From: Phaeocystidibacter sp965659415
Lineage (GTDB): Bacteria > Bacteroidota > Bacteroidia > Flavobacteriales > Schleiferiaceae
Assembly: GCA_965659415.1 (NCBI GenBank)
Contig: CBFHVA010000014.1
Location: 7,915 to 71,914 of the forward strand
Direction of reading: 5' to 3'
DNA length: 64,000 bases
The notes below the pieces were generated by a model, which did not search any database, was not told where the DNA came from, and worked only from the letters and a program-made list of their open reading frames with translations. The first letter of the stretch is position 1; each line of letters opens with the position of its first letter. Of the stretch, positions 43,879 to 53,271 are shown in pieces. The position numbers were made by a program, and so were the translations under genes.

Positions 43879-45783
43879 TTATTTGAGACTATTTCTATAA
43901 CGAATGAAGGCCATGAATAGTTGGCGATCGTTCAAACTGGCTATGTCCGTTTGCAACACAAAGTCGTTTACCTCAACATTAGGTCCATTGCCTTTAACCT
44001 TTCGCAGCGCTTGAACACTGAGTCTTTGATACTTTGGATGCTCATCTTGTCCAACGAAATTGAGTAGTATATCTACGCAGCCGTCTGGTTTATTTTGCAA
44101 TAGTCTGATTTCGGCTTTATTCAGTCTGAGTTCTATGCTGTAAGGACTGATGGTTATTCCTTCTTCGTACTTGATTAGGGCTTGCTCATAGTCTCCTTGA
44201 GTCTTATACCAATTGCCGTACTGATTATAGGTAGCTAGGTGCCATGGATGAAGTTCAAGGGCATAATCAAACGATTCTTTAGCTTCTCGCAAGAGTCCGC
44301 GTCCGTTGCTTTGCTGTCCGGCTGCAAATCTGGCTAAACCATTGAAGTAGGGAAGGGGGTTGCCATATAGATCGACGTCAATTACATCCAAATCGTGCTT
44401 GTCATAGGCTTGAATGATCATGCTTGGATTTTGACGCTCATTCCCATCCAAGATATCTCTCAGTTCGGGTTGTACGCCCAAGCGATTCATGGAGTTCTGC
44501 GCAACGAGTAGTCCTACGATGATTGCAAATCCACCACTGACCCACTTATTGGATAACTTCGATTTCGATTCAGATAGAATCCAAGCGGCGGCAATGAATA
44601 CTGGAACGGAAATACTTACACGTTCGATCGGGAATTCCGCTAGCCCATAGACTTGCATACTAATAATAATGGCCATGGCGCTCATGACACTCATTCGTTC
44701 TGGGACATTTGATGAACGGACGAGGCGAATTGTACCTAGATATAAGGTGGTCGCAAAAAAGGAGAGGAAAAGTAAACCTCCAACTAGTCCTCCCTCCGAG
44801 AACATCCAAAGGATGTCATTGTGCGGACGTAGTATGGTGGTTTCGCCATTGGACACGCGGGTATTGGTGCCTTGCAAGCCGTATTTCGGAAAATTTAATT
44901 TCCACTGTCCTGCGCCAACTCCGTATAAAGGGCTTTCGCCAATCATTTGAATCGAACTATCCCAGTACTTCAATCGAAACTCGACATTCGCACTATCAAA
45001 TATTTTCTCTTGATTTTTGGGCATGGCGATCATGGCAATGATTCCGATGAGTAATGCTCCAATTCCAATGCTCAAATATTTCGTTGGAATGACCTGTTCA
45101 TTGTACCCTTTAGGCCGAAGGTATCGATTCGCAAACACCAAGAAGCCCGACGAGATAATAGCCGCTAGCCATACACCACGGGTGCGCAAGAGAATAATGA
45201 CAAGCGTGGAAATGACGATACCTGCGAGGGCAATCCAGTTCCACGTCTTAATTTTTGCCTGATACACGTATAAGGAGGATAGCAACGCAACGAGTAATGC
45301 AGCCGAGGTGAAGTTTTTGTGCCCGAAGGGAGCATATGCTTCATAAACTTCCGATGAATTCGACCAGGCCCCAAGCGCCATCAAGCCTCCAACGATGGCA
45401 TATAAGCTCATTCCTTTTGCGAAATCTTCATAGCGAATTAACTGCGTTCGGAAAAGGCCTATAAAGGTGATAAGAATTCCTCCATACAATCCGTAACGCA
45501 TGGATGTAAACCACCATTCAGGCTTTGAATAGATGGTGCCTAATCCCAATAGGAACCATAAAAAAAGGCCTACCCAGATGAGTGCCGGAGTGGGTAATGC
45601 GCCTTCTTCCTTTTTGCGAGAAAGTAGATAGCCAGCTCCTGCAATAATCCACAGGCTAAAAAAGAGGGTTCTTGGTAGGAGATACTCTTGTAGCGCAACT
45701 GAACTCCGAACTAATGGAACGAGGGCTAAGCTAATTACGAGTGCCCACCCGGCTCCAACAGATTTTGAATTTCCTGTACTCAT
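43879..45783 (-). CDS. O-antigen ligase/polymerase-like membrane protein with TPR tail
   Basis: Membrane protein of 634 residues with about a dozen hydrophobic segments and the Wzy/O-antigen ligase (Wzy_C) region in the middle (GESPLYGVGAGQWKLNFPKY and RPHNDILWMFSEGGLVGG, with the conserved Arg-x-His). The last ~200 residues are soluble and carry TPR units (NQYGNWYKTQGDYEQALIKYEEG). It could ligate or polymerise surface polysaccharide; which one is not decidable. It lies alone between terminators, 8-13 kb from the sulfotransferase/exporter genes to which it may contribute. Confidence 0.82.
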   Translation of the reverse strand: MSTGNSKSVGAGWALVISLALVPLVRSSVALQEYLLPRTLFFSLWIIAGAGYLLSRKKEEGALPTPALIWVGLFLWFLLGLGTIYSKPEWWFTSMRYGLYGGILITFIGLFRTQLIRYEDFAKGMSLYAIVGGLMALGAWSNSSEVYEAYAPFGHKNFTSAALLVALLSSLYVYQAKIKTWNWIALAGIVISTLVIILLRTRGVWLAAIISSGFLVFANRYLRPKGYNEQVIPTKYLSIGIGALLIGIIAMIAMPKNQEKIFDSANVEFRLKYWDSSIQMIGESPLYGVGAGQWKLNFPKYGLQGTNTRVSNGETTILRPHNDILWMFSEGGLVGGLLFLSFFATTLYLGTIRLVRSSNVPERMSVMSAMAIIISMQVYGLAEFPIERVSISVPVFIAAAWILSESKSKLSNKWVSGGFAIIVGLLVAQNSMNRLGVQPELRDILDGNERQNPSMIIQAYDKHDLDVIDVDLYGNPLPYFNGLARFAAGQQSNGRGLLREAKESFDYALELHPWHLATYNQYGNWYKTQGDYEQALIKYEEGITISPYSIELRLNKAEIRLLQNKPDGCVDILLNFVGQDEHPKYQRLSVQALRKVKGNGPNVEVNDFVLQTDIASLNDRQLFMAFIRYRNSLK

Positions 45784-45847
45784 TCGATACGGTTAATGAA
45801 CACAAGGTACAATCTCTAGGCTTGAAACTGCAAGGAAATGGAGGGGT

Positions 45848-45890
45848 ATAAAAAAGCGAACCCCGCTCTAAAAGAGCGGGGGACTCGCAA
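45848..45890 (-). terminator. Intrinsic terminator after the rpsF-rpsR-rplI operon
   Basis: Perfect stem CCCCGCTCT / AGAGCGGGG with loop AAA (45861-45881) and outer GCGA/TCGC pairs, followed in the minus direction by a T-run (A-run on the plus strand at 45851-45855). Confidence 0.92.
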
Positions 45891-45913
45891 TAAACAAAGC
45901 TGATTTGTGTCGC

Positions 45914-46366
45914 TTATGCTTCTTTACCTACGACTTCGAAATTGTATTCGAAGCTTACATCGCGGTGAAGGCGCATTTTAGCGGTGTGCGTACCTACCTG
46001 CTTCACAGAACCACCCAAGATTGAGATGAAGCGGCGATCCACTTCATAACCCATCTTTTCGAGTTCGTCAGCAAGGTGATTGTTGGTGATAGCACCGAAG
46101 AGCTTTCCAGTTTTGCCGGCCTTCGCTGAGATCTTGAGCTCAGTTTTCTGAAGGTTATCTGCCATCTTTTTGGCATCGTCAACGATTTTAGCCTCTTTAT
46201 GGGCACGTTGGCGAAGTGTTTCAGCCAATACTTTTCTCGCGCTTTCAGTCGCTAGTTTAGCCTTTCCTTGTGGGATGAGGAAGTTGCGGCCGTAACCGTC
46301 CTTCACTGTTACCACTTCGTCCTTGAAGCCAAGGTTCTCTACATCTTGAACTAGAATGATATCCAT
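45914..46366 (-). CDS. rplI: 50S ribosomal protein L9
   Basis: Ribosomal protein of 150 residues with the L9 N-terminal domain MDIILVQDVENLGFKDEVV and GYGRNFLIPQGKA, a long connecting helix and the C-terminal domain. Last gene of the rpsF-rpsR-rplI operon, the standard bacterial order. Confidence 0.98.
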   Translation of the reverse strand: MDIILVQDVENLGFKDEVVTVKDGYGRNFLIPQGKAKLATESARKVLAETLRQRAHKEAKIVDDAKKMADNLQKTELKISAKAGKTGKLFGAITNNHLADELEKMGYEVDRRFISILGGSVKQVGTHTAKMRLHRDVSFEYNFEVVGKEA

Positions 46367-46375
46367 GGTATTCCC

Positions 46376-46669
46376 TTATTTCAAGTTGTCAGCCACGTAT
46401 GGCATAAGGCCGAGGTGACGAGCACGCTTGATAGCCTGTGACAATTTGCGTTGATACTTGAGTGAAGTTCCTGTGATACGACGAGGAAGAATCTTGCCTT
46501 GCTCGTTTACAAATCGAAGTAGGAACTCAGGATCTTTGTGATCGATATGCTTAATGCCGTACTTCTTGAAACGACAATACTTCTCTTTGATACCAGTCTC
46601 GATGCTGATAGGCTGGAGGTAGCGAATTTCGCTTTGAGAAGACGCTTGTGCGGTTTGCTCTAAATTCAT
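46376..46669 (-). CDS. rpsR: 30S ribosomal protein S18
   Basis: Ribosomal protein of 97 residues, with KEKYCRFKKYGIKHIDHKDP, GKILPRRITGTSLKYQRKL and IKRARHLGLMPY. The ~20-residue N-terminal extension is common in Bacteroidota. It lies nine bases before rplI and 11 after rpsF. Confidence 0.98.
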   Translation of the reverse strand: MNLEQTAQASSQSEIRYLQPISIETGIKEKYCRFKKYGIKHIDHKDPEFLLRFVNEQGKILPRRITGTSLKYQRKLSQAIKRARHLGLMPYVADNLK

Positions 46670-46680
46670 GGTTACTCGAA

Positions 46681-47019
46681 TTAAGCGTTAGACTTTTGCT
46701 TCTTACGACGCTTGTCTGCGTAAGCTACACCGTACTTGTCCATTTTAATGGTCAAGAAACGCATGATACGCTCGTCGCGCTTCATCTCAACTTCCATAGG
46801 AGCAATCACAGCACCTGGTGCTGTAAACTCTACGAAGTGGTAGAAGCCACTCTTTTTCTTCTCAATTGCGTAGGCCAATTTCTTTAGCCCCCAATTCTCG
46901 TGATTGATGATCTTTCCACCATTCTTCTTGATGATGTCAAGATACTTGTCTGCCGCTTCCCTTACCTGGTCATCAGATAAGACGGGATTCAAAATGAAAA
47001 CGGTCTCGTACTGGTTCAT
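46681..47019 (-). CDS. rpsF: 30S ribosomal protein S6
   Basis: Ribosomal protein of 112 residues starting MNQYETVFILNPVLSDDQVRE at 47019; longer in-frame starts would add an unrelated stretch and include the promoter. S6 partners S18 in the 30S platform. The basic Lys/Arg-rich C-terminus (DKRRKKQKSNA) is in keeping with the family. Confidence 0.97.
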   Translation of the reverse strand: MNQYETVFILNPVLSDDQVREAADKYLDIIKKNGGKIINHENWGLKKLAYAIEKKKSGFYHFVEFTAPGAVIAPMEVEMKRDERIMRFLTIKMDKYGVAYADKRRKKQKSNA

Positions 47020-47067
47020 AAATGATTGAATTTGAATGCGATTCACGTTTATTCGTAAATCGGGCGG

Positions 47068-47098
47068 CAAAGATATAATAAGTAGGGGTATCCTGCAA
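47068..47098 (-). promoter_or_regulatory. Promoter of the rpsF-rpsR-rplI operon
   Basis: On the minus strand: TTG (47098-47096), a 20-base spacer and TATCTTTG (47075-47068), a full match to the Bacteroidota promoter consensus, about 50 bases before the rpsF start. Confidence 0.75.
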
Positions 47099-47249
47099 GC
47101 ATTGGCACTGCAGATTGATAAGAGTCGCAAATATCCGAAAATCAAGGAGATAAACTCCGAGAATCTGACTTAGAATTAGACCGTGAATAGCTCGTTTAAA
47201 ACTTTCTGGAATCCTCGTTTTAAACGGTCAAATCTTTTTCGCATTCCGT

Positions 47250-47257
47250 TATATTTG
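47250..47257 (+). promoter_or_regulatory. Candidate -7 element for dnaX
   Basis: TATATTTG, an exact TAnnTTTG match, but only 10 bases before the dnaX ATG at 47268, so the leader would be very short. No clear -33 TTG. Confidence 0.4.
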
Positions 47258-47267
47258 TTCTCCTATC

Positions 47268-49054
47268 ATGACCGCCGATCACTCATACATAGTATCCGCC
47301 AGAAAGTATCGTCCCGCTACGTTTGACGCAGTAGTTGGGCAACAGCACATTACGCAGACGCTAGTTAATGCCATCGAACAAGATCACTTGGCACAGGCGC
47401 TACTTTTCTGTGGACCGAGAGGTGTGGGTAAAACCACTTGCGCTCGCATTTTGGCAAAGCGGATTAATGAACATTACGGTTCTGAAGGAGAAGATTACAG
47501 CCTAAATATTTTTGAACTTGATGCGGCTTCCAACAACTCGGTGGACGATATCCGCAGCCTCATTGACCAGGTTCGAATTGCTCCTCCCGTTGGAGAATTT
47601 AGAGTGTATATCATCGACGAGGTGCACATGCTTTCCCAGGCCGCCTTCAATGCGTTTTTAAAGACGCTCGAAGAGCCACCAAAGCATGCCATATTCATCC
47701 TTGCCACCACGGAGAAGCACAAGATTATCCCTACCATACTTTCTAGATGTCAGATATTCGACTTCAAGAGAATAACCGTAGAAGATATTGCAAAACACTT
47801 GGTTTGGGTAGCAGAGCAAGAAGGCTTTACAGCGGATCCTGATGCACTGCACTTAATTGCTCAGAAAGCAGATGGGGCTCTGCGCGATAGCCTTTCAATT
47901 TTTGATCGAATCGCTTCTTTTAGCGACGGGAAGATATCCTACGAATCAGTAATTGAGAATTTGAATATTCTTGATTACGATTATTATTTCCGTGCTGTTG
48001 AGCACATCTTAGGCGGTGATGTTCAGCAAGTGTTGCTCCTTTTTAGAGAAGTACTCGACAAGGGCTTTGATGGACATATGTTTATTACTGGACTTGCTTC
48101 GCACCTTCGTGACCTTCTCGTTGGAAAGGATGAAGCAACACTACAATTGTTGGAAGTAGGAGAGAATATTCGTCAACGATATGTGGAGCAGTCGGCTAAG
48201 TGTTCACTTCCTTTTTTGATTGATGCACTAAAGGTTACAACGGAGTGTGACGAGAAGTACAAGGCTAGTCATAATCACCGGCTTCATGTAGAAGTAGCCC
48301 TACTCAAACTCGCAGAGAACGTCGCGTTAGCCGGCGAAAAAAAAAAGAGCACGCTGAACGAATAAAGCTTGAGCCAGGCAGAAAAGTGACTGCTTCACCT
48401 ATCGCTAATCAGAGCGTGGAGATTGAAGTGCCTGTAGCAACCAAACCGCCCCCCCCCAGATCGTCAGAGGAAAATCTAAAGCAAAAGGAACCGAATGAGC
48501 CTTTGGTTACTCCATCGAATCCCACTCCTGACTCATCTCAACAAAATGTGAGTACGAGTCCTGAACCGGTTAAAAAGCCGCGAAGGGGAAGTCGATTAAA
48601 GGGGTTCTCAATAGCCGATTTAGATGAAAAGACCAAGACTGAGGAGGGTAATGCCGAGAGTGAGGAGCTTCAGGATCTAACAGGCTTACCTCAAGAAATA
48701 TTCTCGGAACATGAGTTGAAGCTCGTATGGAAAGCTTATTTAGAGAAGATTGAACACAAGAAATCGATATACAATACGCTTAGTAAACAGCAACCCAAAC
48801 TTCTCGATAAGGCCACTATTTTACTTCAACTAGACAATAAGACACAAGAAGGTTATCTGCATTCAGGCAGAGCTGAATTAATGGCGTACTTAAGGTCTGG
48901 ATTGAAGAATTATAAGATAGACCTCGAGGTAGAAGTAGCTGAAAAAGAAGAGGTGAATCTTCTGTACACTCCTGACGAGAAGTATAAGCACATGGTTGAA
49001 AAGAATCCCGTATTGGCTGAATTCAAGAAGAAGTTGGATTTGGATTTGGAGTAG
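47268..49054 (+). CDS. dnaX: DNA polymerase III subunit gamma/tau, split frame at an A10 slippery site
   Basis: Clamp-loader ATPase. The zero frame (47268-48365) gives 365 residues: Walker A CGPRGVGKTT, IIDEVHMLSQAAFNAFLKTLEEPP region, sensor 1 ILATTEKHKIIPTILSRCQ, and domain III. The four-Cys zinc module usual before LDAASNNSVDD is absent. The zero frame ends ten codons after GAA AAA AAA AAG AGC. The -1 frame is open through the A10 run (48337-48346) and on to 49054, adding ~235 residues: a Pro/Lys-rich linker and a tau-like C-terminal domain (LPQEIFSEHELKLVWKAYLE). The fused product of ~595 residues has the normal DnaX length. The site A AAA AAG AG matches the slippery core of E. coli dnaX. 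A homopolymer sequencing error remains possible. Confidence 0.85.
48337..48347 (+). promoter_or_regulatory. Slippery A10-G tract in dnaX
   Basis: Ten A residues then G, in zero-frame register A AAA AAG. Either -1 ribosomal slippage or transcript slippage adding one A would join the two dnaX frames; a zero-frame TAA follows at 48363-48365. Confidence 0.7.
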
Positions 49055-49159
49055 ATGTCGATCTGGTTTTTCCATGTCTTCCGGGGCCTCCAACCTCCTC
49101 CCCTGAGAAAGTTACAAAAGCCCTAATCCTTTACCGTGTCGTATACGTGTAAATCCATC

Positions 49160-49190
49160 TAGTTTTCAACCGTTTACGGTTCGTTTTTTG
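49160..49190 (+). terminator. Weak intrinsic terminator after dnaX
   Basis: Short hairpin AACCG-TTTA-CGGTT followed by TCGTTTTTT. It lies in the 291-base gap between dnaX and the next gene; the remainder of the gap shows only a weak GGGAT/ATCCC repeat near 49249. Confidence 0.5.
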
Positions 49191-49345
49191 ATAACTGAAT
49201 TTGCGGTGTGATAATCACAGTATCCATAACTTGAAAGCGGGGAAGTGGGATCATCCCCTTATTATTGATAAGGGTAGCTGTCACGCAAAAGGGGTGGGTA
49301 GAACATTGCAATTGAATAGTTATTTTCGAAGTCTAATTTTCAATC

Positions 49346-49753
49346 ATGCATAGAATTGTTTTGGCAGCAGCTGCCCTGGTCGCTCTTACCGTGATTGGAT
49401 GTAAGACGAGCGTGCTCGTTCAACCCGAAGGGGAGATTAGCTTGCGTAGAGCTGGCAATGGCGTAGAAGGCATGGAGGTACTCACGATGCGATTTTTGCC
49501 AAGTGATAACCGCCTCATGTTTATTGATAGTATCCTTGTTGACCAAGTTAATGTGCCGTTTGGTTGGTCAGATGCAACAACAACTTATACCTTGACTTCT
49601 GTGGTTATGTTAGGCGAATACGACGAGAATGCTGATCTTGTTCCTCATTCGAAGTATGGCGTATTCCGGAGAAAGCGTCACCTTGATGTAGTCATTTATC
49701 CGGAAGACAACACTCCAATAATTTTCACTCACGTTCGCGTGCAAACCGATTAA
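49346..49753 (+). CDS. Small lipoprotein
   Basis: Lipoprotein of 135 residues: MHRIVLAAAALVALTVIGC with lipobox VIGC. The mature part has a beta-rich pattern (FLPSDNRLMFIDSILVDQV; RKRHLDVVIYPEDNTPIIFTHVR) and no recognised domain. It lies 24 bases before the M15 peptidase gene and may be cotranscribed with it. Confidence 0.68.
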   Translation: MHRIVLAAAALVALTVIGCKTSVLVQPEGEISLRRAGNGVEGMEVLTMRFLPSDNRLMFIDSILVDQVNVPFGWSDATTTYTLTSVVMLGEYDENADLVPHSKYGVFRRKRHLDVVIYPEDNTPIIFTHVRVQTD

Positions 49754-49777
49754 ATAATCCAAGAGGATTTTCTTCAT

Positions 49778-50494
49778 ATGATAAGACACTTTCTCTCTTT
49801 TGTGCTCCTGATTTCGATGGTAGCGTCTAGTCAACCACCCATGTATGACGTGCCCGAATTAACAGGGCGGTTCCAACCTTCTGAACACCCAGAATTTCGA
49901 CTCTTACGCCGCCAGTATACCAATCGAGAAAGTGCTTGGCTTCGAATAGAAGCAGCCAACGCCTTTGAAGAAATGGCTGATTCAGCTGTACGTGACGGAG
50001 TACGAATTTTTGTGGTTTCGGCCACTCGGAATCACGAATACCAAACAGACATTTGGACTCGCAAATGGGAGAGCAGAGGAGGTGAACCTGCCGAACGAGC
50101 ACTCAATATTTTGGAGTACAGTTCGATGCCAGGAACCTCACGCCATCATTGGGGAACAGACTTAGACATCAACTCTGTTGAACCAAGCTATTTTGAAAGT
50201 GGACAAGGAGCTCGAATCTATGAATGGATGCAGAATAATGCTCATAAGTTCGGATACTTTCAACCTTATACGGCCCAAACTAAAGGCCGAACAGGTTACA
50301 ACGAAGAAAAGTGGCATTGGTCCTATCAGCCTATTGCACGCAAATTACTCAAGGCTTACAACCACTTGGTATTACCTGATGATATAAGTGGATTTCCGGG
50401 CGCTGAAGTAAATGGAGAAATCGATGTTATTGGACGCTACGTAAACGGAATAGCGAGTTTCCCAGGCGATCCTTTTATGCAGCCTCACTTTTAA
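49778..50494 (+). CDS. M15 family zinc D-Ala-D-Ala carboxypeptidase (VanY-like)
   Basis: Exported peptidase of 238 residues with signal peptide MIRHFLSFVLLISMVASSQ. The VanY/M15 zinc site is present: SRHHWGTDLDIN (SxHxxGxxxD, His and Asp ligands) and the later EKWHWSY with the third ligand His. It trims peptidoglycan stem peptides in the periplasm. Its stop is six bases before the sulfotransferase gene, which may only be close packing. Confidence 0.9.
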   Translation: MIRHFLSFVLLISMVASSQPPMYDVPELTGRFQPSEHPEFRLLRRQYTNRESAWLRIEAANAFEEMADSAVRDGVRIFVVSATRNHEYQTDIWTRKWESRGGEPAERALNILEYSSMPGTSRHHWGTDLDINSVEPSYFESGQGARIYEWMQNNAHKFGYFQPYTAQTKGRTGYNEEKWHWSYQPIARKLLKAYNHLVLPDDISGFPGAEVNGEIDVIGRYVNGIASFPGDPFMQPHF

Positions 50495-50500
50495 ATATCC

Positions 50501-51316
50501 ATGAGAGATCCAATTGTAATAGGGGCGTTAGGCGGTAGTGGTACCCGGTTGATTGCTCAAGTCCTACAGATTTGGGGAGTAAATCTGGGAACGACCTTGA
50601 ATGAAAGCAATGATGAACTCCTCTACACTCATCTCTTCAAGCGTCCAGATTTTATTCATGCCGTATCGGATAAGCGTTTACAACGAAGATTAGCGGCTTA
50701 TGCCCAATTGAGAATGAATGGGAAGATTTCGAGAAAAGATAGATTCCAATTTATGCGTGCGGCACTGGACCCGATTCATGGGCTTGATCAATCCAAAGTG
50801 CAGGAGATGATTGAGAACTACGAAGGTCATACTGAGACGGGTATATGGGGATGGAAAGAGCCCAATGCTCACGTGATTTTGCCACATCTGGCCGCCGTGT
50901 TTCCAGAGATGAAATACATACACGTGATTCGTCATGGTTATGCGATGGCCACGAGTTCTAATAAGCAGCAGCTGAATCTGTGGGGTCCCGACTATGGTAT
51001 CCGAGAGGAAGCTATCGCCGAAGATGAGGTAAAAGCTCAATTCCGATTCTGGCGTATCGCTAATCGTGGAGCGCAATTGGTGGGTGAGGAGTTGTTAGGA
51101 GATCGCTTCTTGCTTCTGCGCTTTGAGGACTTGGTTGAACATCCCGACGAAACCCTTGCTGAGGTAGCTGCGTTTCTGAACTTAGATCTTTCGAATGTGG
51201 ATTTTCAATCTGGCGTGGATTGCGTACAAAAGCCAGTTGATATTGACAGGTATAAAAAGGTAAAGTCGGAGGATGTAGGTGATGACGGGAGCAGTTTGCC
51301 GTTGTTTGGTTATTAA
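50501..51316 (+). CDS. Sulfotransferase-like protein 1
   Basis: Protein of 271 residues with a PAPS-type P-loop GALGGSGTRLIAQVL near the N-terminus and YIHVIRHGYAMATSSNKQQ as the 3'-phosphate-binding region, plus LLLRFEDLVEHPDETL typical of the C-terminal part of sulfotransferase_3-type proteins. It would transfer sulfate from PAPS to a sugar hydroxyl in the cytoplasm. One of three sulfotransferase genes in 4.6 kb next to glycosyltransferases and a polysaccharide exporter. Confidence 0.82.
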   Translation: MRDPIVIGALGGSGTRLIAQVLQIWGVNLGTTLNESNDELLYTHLFKRPDFIHAVSDKRLQRRLAAYAQLRMNGKISRKDRFQFMRAALDPIHGLDQSKVQEMIENYEGHTETGIWGWKEPNAHVILPHLAAVFPEMKYIHVIRHGYAMATSSNKQQLNLWGPDYGIREEAIAEDEVKAQFRFWRIANRGAQLVGEELLGDRFLLLRFEDLVEHPDETLAEVAAFLNLDLSNVDFQSGVDCVQKPVDIDRYKKVKSEDVGDDGSSLPLFGY

Positions 51317-51319
51317 ACC

Positions 51320-52180
51320 TTAAATCCTGTATCGAATTGAGGCCAACAACCTGAGCAGCCAGTTTTGCAAACCAGGACCAGCCAATTCATACTGTGCCAC
51401 GGCATCGTCGAATGCTTTTGCCTTATGGAGAAGGCGAGCGTTGTAATAGGCCCGTCGAAAAGTAAGCATGTGTTCCACTCCTTGCTCAATCCAACCTTTG
51501 GAGATGGCAATGCCAACAGCCTTGCGGATATGTTCCTCATGCTCTTTTCGGTTCGTTGTCATGCCGTGGTTAACACGGTAGAAGGTATCTACATTCGGCA
51601 TTCTGCGAATGGTCAATCCTGCATTCATCGCTTCAGTCCACAAAAGCGCATCTTCTACACCATGTATAGCCGGATCTGTCATAAATTCCCAATGAAAAGA
51701 TGAGCGTTTGAACACTGCAGCCGAAGGAGTAATAGGATTATGTAGCCAAATGTCCTTGGTGGATTCCAGCGGAAGATCCCGGCGCTTCCTAATCATGCCA
51801 GAATTCGCATCCCATTCCCAAACTGGATGGTAGAGTAGATCTGTTTCCGGGTTGGCTTCTAGGTAAGTTCTGCAATGCGCCAGCTTATCATGCGACCAAG
51901 TGTCATCAGCGTCAAGCAAGGCTATGTAATCAGACGTCATTACGCTCAAGCCCTCGTTTCGTGCAGCTCCCAAACCCTGATTTTCGGTTTGAATTATTTT
52001 CCAGAGAACGGATTTAGCGTCGTGGGCATAACTTCGAATAATACTTTCGCTGTTATCTGTAGACCCATCATCAACAAGGCAAATCTCATAAGGAAGCTCG
52101 CTTTGATTCAAAATAGAATCAAGGGTTTTGCGAATGGTTGACTCACCATTAAAAATGGGGATTAATACACCAATGGTCAT
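51320..52180 (-). CDS. GT2 family glycosyltransferase A
   Basis: GT-A glycosyltransferase of 286 residues. Nucleotide-sugar domain IGVLIPIFNGESTIRKTLDS, EICLVDDGSTDNSE, and the metal DxD in ALLDADDTW. The acceptor half includes NAGLTIRRMPNVDTFYRV. The GT2 gene upstream ends two bases before its start, so the two are probably one unit. Converges on sulfotransferase 1 with three bases between stops. Donor and acceptor unknown. Confidence 0.9.
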   Translation of the reverse strand: MTIGVLIPIFNGESTIRKTLDSILNQSELPYEICLVDDGSTDNSESIIRSYAHDAKSVLWKIIQTENQGLGAARNEGLSVMTSDYIALLDADDTWSHDKLAHCRTYLEANPETDLLYHPVWEWDANSGMIRKRRDLPLESTKDIWLHNPITPSAAVFKRSSFHWEFMTDPAIHGVEDALLWTEAMNAGLTIRRMPNVDTFYRVNHGMTTNRKEHEEHIRKAVGIAISKGWIEQGVEHMLTFRRAYYNARLLHKAKAFDDAVAQYELAGPGLQNWLLRLLASIRYRI

Positions 52181-52182
52181 GC

Positions 52183-53232
52183 TTACTTTTTCTCTTGATA
52201 CGGGTCAAAGAGTAACCCGGGTTTCACCTTGTTTATCCATTTTCGGAGCTTGCCTTTTATGCCCAGCCAAGTGGTAAGATTGCTCAGAATGTAGAAGAAC
52301 AAAGTTACGAGCAAGCTCAATGGTAACCACGGTTTCCACTTCAAAAATTGAAAGAATAAGTCAAGGTTCTTTCGTGCATTTTTGGCGTTCCATTTCTGCC
52401 TGAATAAACTCCCGCTCCACCAACCGGCTACAATTCGGTGAGCTTTCCGAACTCGACTTGCACGCGGGTTTCCTCGTTTATTGATGAATTCGAGAATTCG
52501 AAGGATTTCATCGTAAACAATCGGTGTGGTATTCGCGGTCATTCGCTGCGTTACAGGGTGGGTTCTGAAGTAGTTCAACTCTTCAGCAACATAAGCTATG
52601 TCTCCTTGCATGAGTAACTTAGCGTAAAACATCCAGTCGCCATTGAGCTTCCACCCAGCTTCTGCACCTCCAGCGCTTACGTAGCTTTTCAAGCGAATCA
52701 AGGCAGCACTCGCATTGGGAATGGTATTGTGAAACAGGAGGAAGTTTGACGCCTCTTCCATGCCGTTTGCAATGAAGTCCGATTTCCATCGATCCGAATC
52801 GTTCTTAAATAGAAAATCGTAATCCGCCTGATAACTCCTCAATCGACTCCCATTTTCATCCACAATTACGGTTTGTCCATAGGCCAGAACTACCTTCGGA
52901 TTTTCATCTAAGATGGGTACTAATCTCGAGAGTAGATCAGGATCGGCCCAATCGTCACTTTCGGCAATCCATAAATAATCTCCGTTTGCTTTTGAAGCGC
53001 CAAGATTCCACTGGATAAAGGTAGATCCCGAATTTTCCTCGTTATAAACAGTTCTGATTCGCGAATCCTGAGCAGCGTATTGCTCAATTACTGCGCGAGA
53101 ATCATCCGATGAACAGTCGTCAAGAATCCATACTTCGACATCAGAAAAAGTCTGATTCAAAACGCTTTCTATTCGTTGCTTCAAGAAAGCAGCGTGATTG
53201 TAATTTGGAATGATGACAGATACCTTCGGCAA
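52183..53232 (-). CDS. GT2 family glycosyltransferase B
   Basis: GT-A glycosyltransferase of 349 residues: VSVIIPNYNHAAFLKQRIES at the N-terminus, WILDDCSSDDSRAVI, and the DxD-type WIAESDDWADP. The C-terminal ~80 residues include one hydrophobic segment (LPLSLLVTLFFYILSNL) that may anchor it at the inner membrane. It follows sulfotransferase 2 on the same strand. Confidence 0.9.
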   Translation of the reverse strand: MPKVSVIIPNYNHAAFLKQRIESVLNQTFSDVEVWILDDCSSDDSRAVIEQYAAQDSRIRTVYNEENSGSTFIQWNLGASKANGDYLWIAESDDWADPDLLSRLVPILDENPKVVLAYGQTVIVDENGSRLRSYQADYDFLFKNDSDRWKSDFIANGMEEASNFLLFHNTIPNASAALIRLKSYVSAGGAEAGWKLNGDWMFYAKLLMQGDIAYVAEELNYFRTHPVTQRMTANTTPIVYDEILRILEFINKRGNPRASRVRKAHRIVAGWWSGSLFRQKWNAKNARKNLDLFFQFLKWKPWLPLSLLVTLFFYILSNLTTWLGIKGKLRKWINKVKPGLLFDPYQEKK

Positions 53233-53271
53233 AATACAGAAATTGGATAGCGAATGTACTCAATCGCGAGG

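Noticed and set aside
48449..48457. C9 run in the dnaX linker as a second slippage site
   Set aside because: The -1 frame reads through it as Pro-Pro-Pro-Pro without a stop, so no second shift is needed to make tau; it remains only a possible source of sequencing error.
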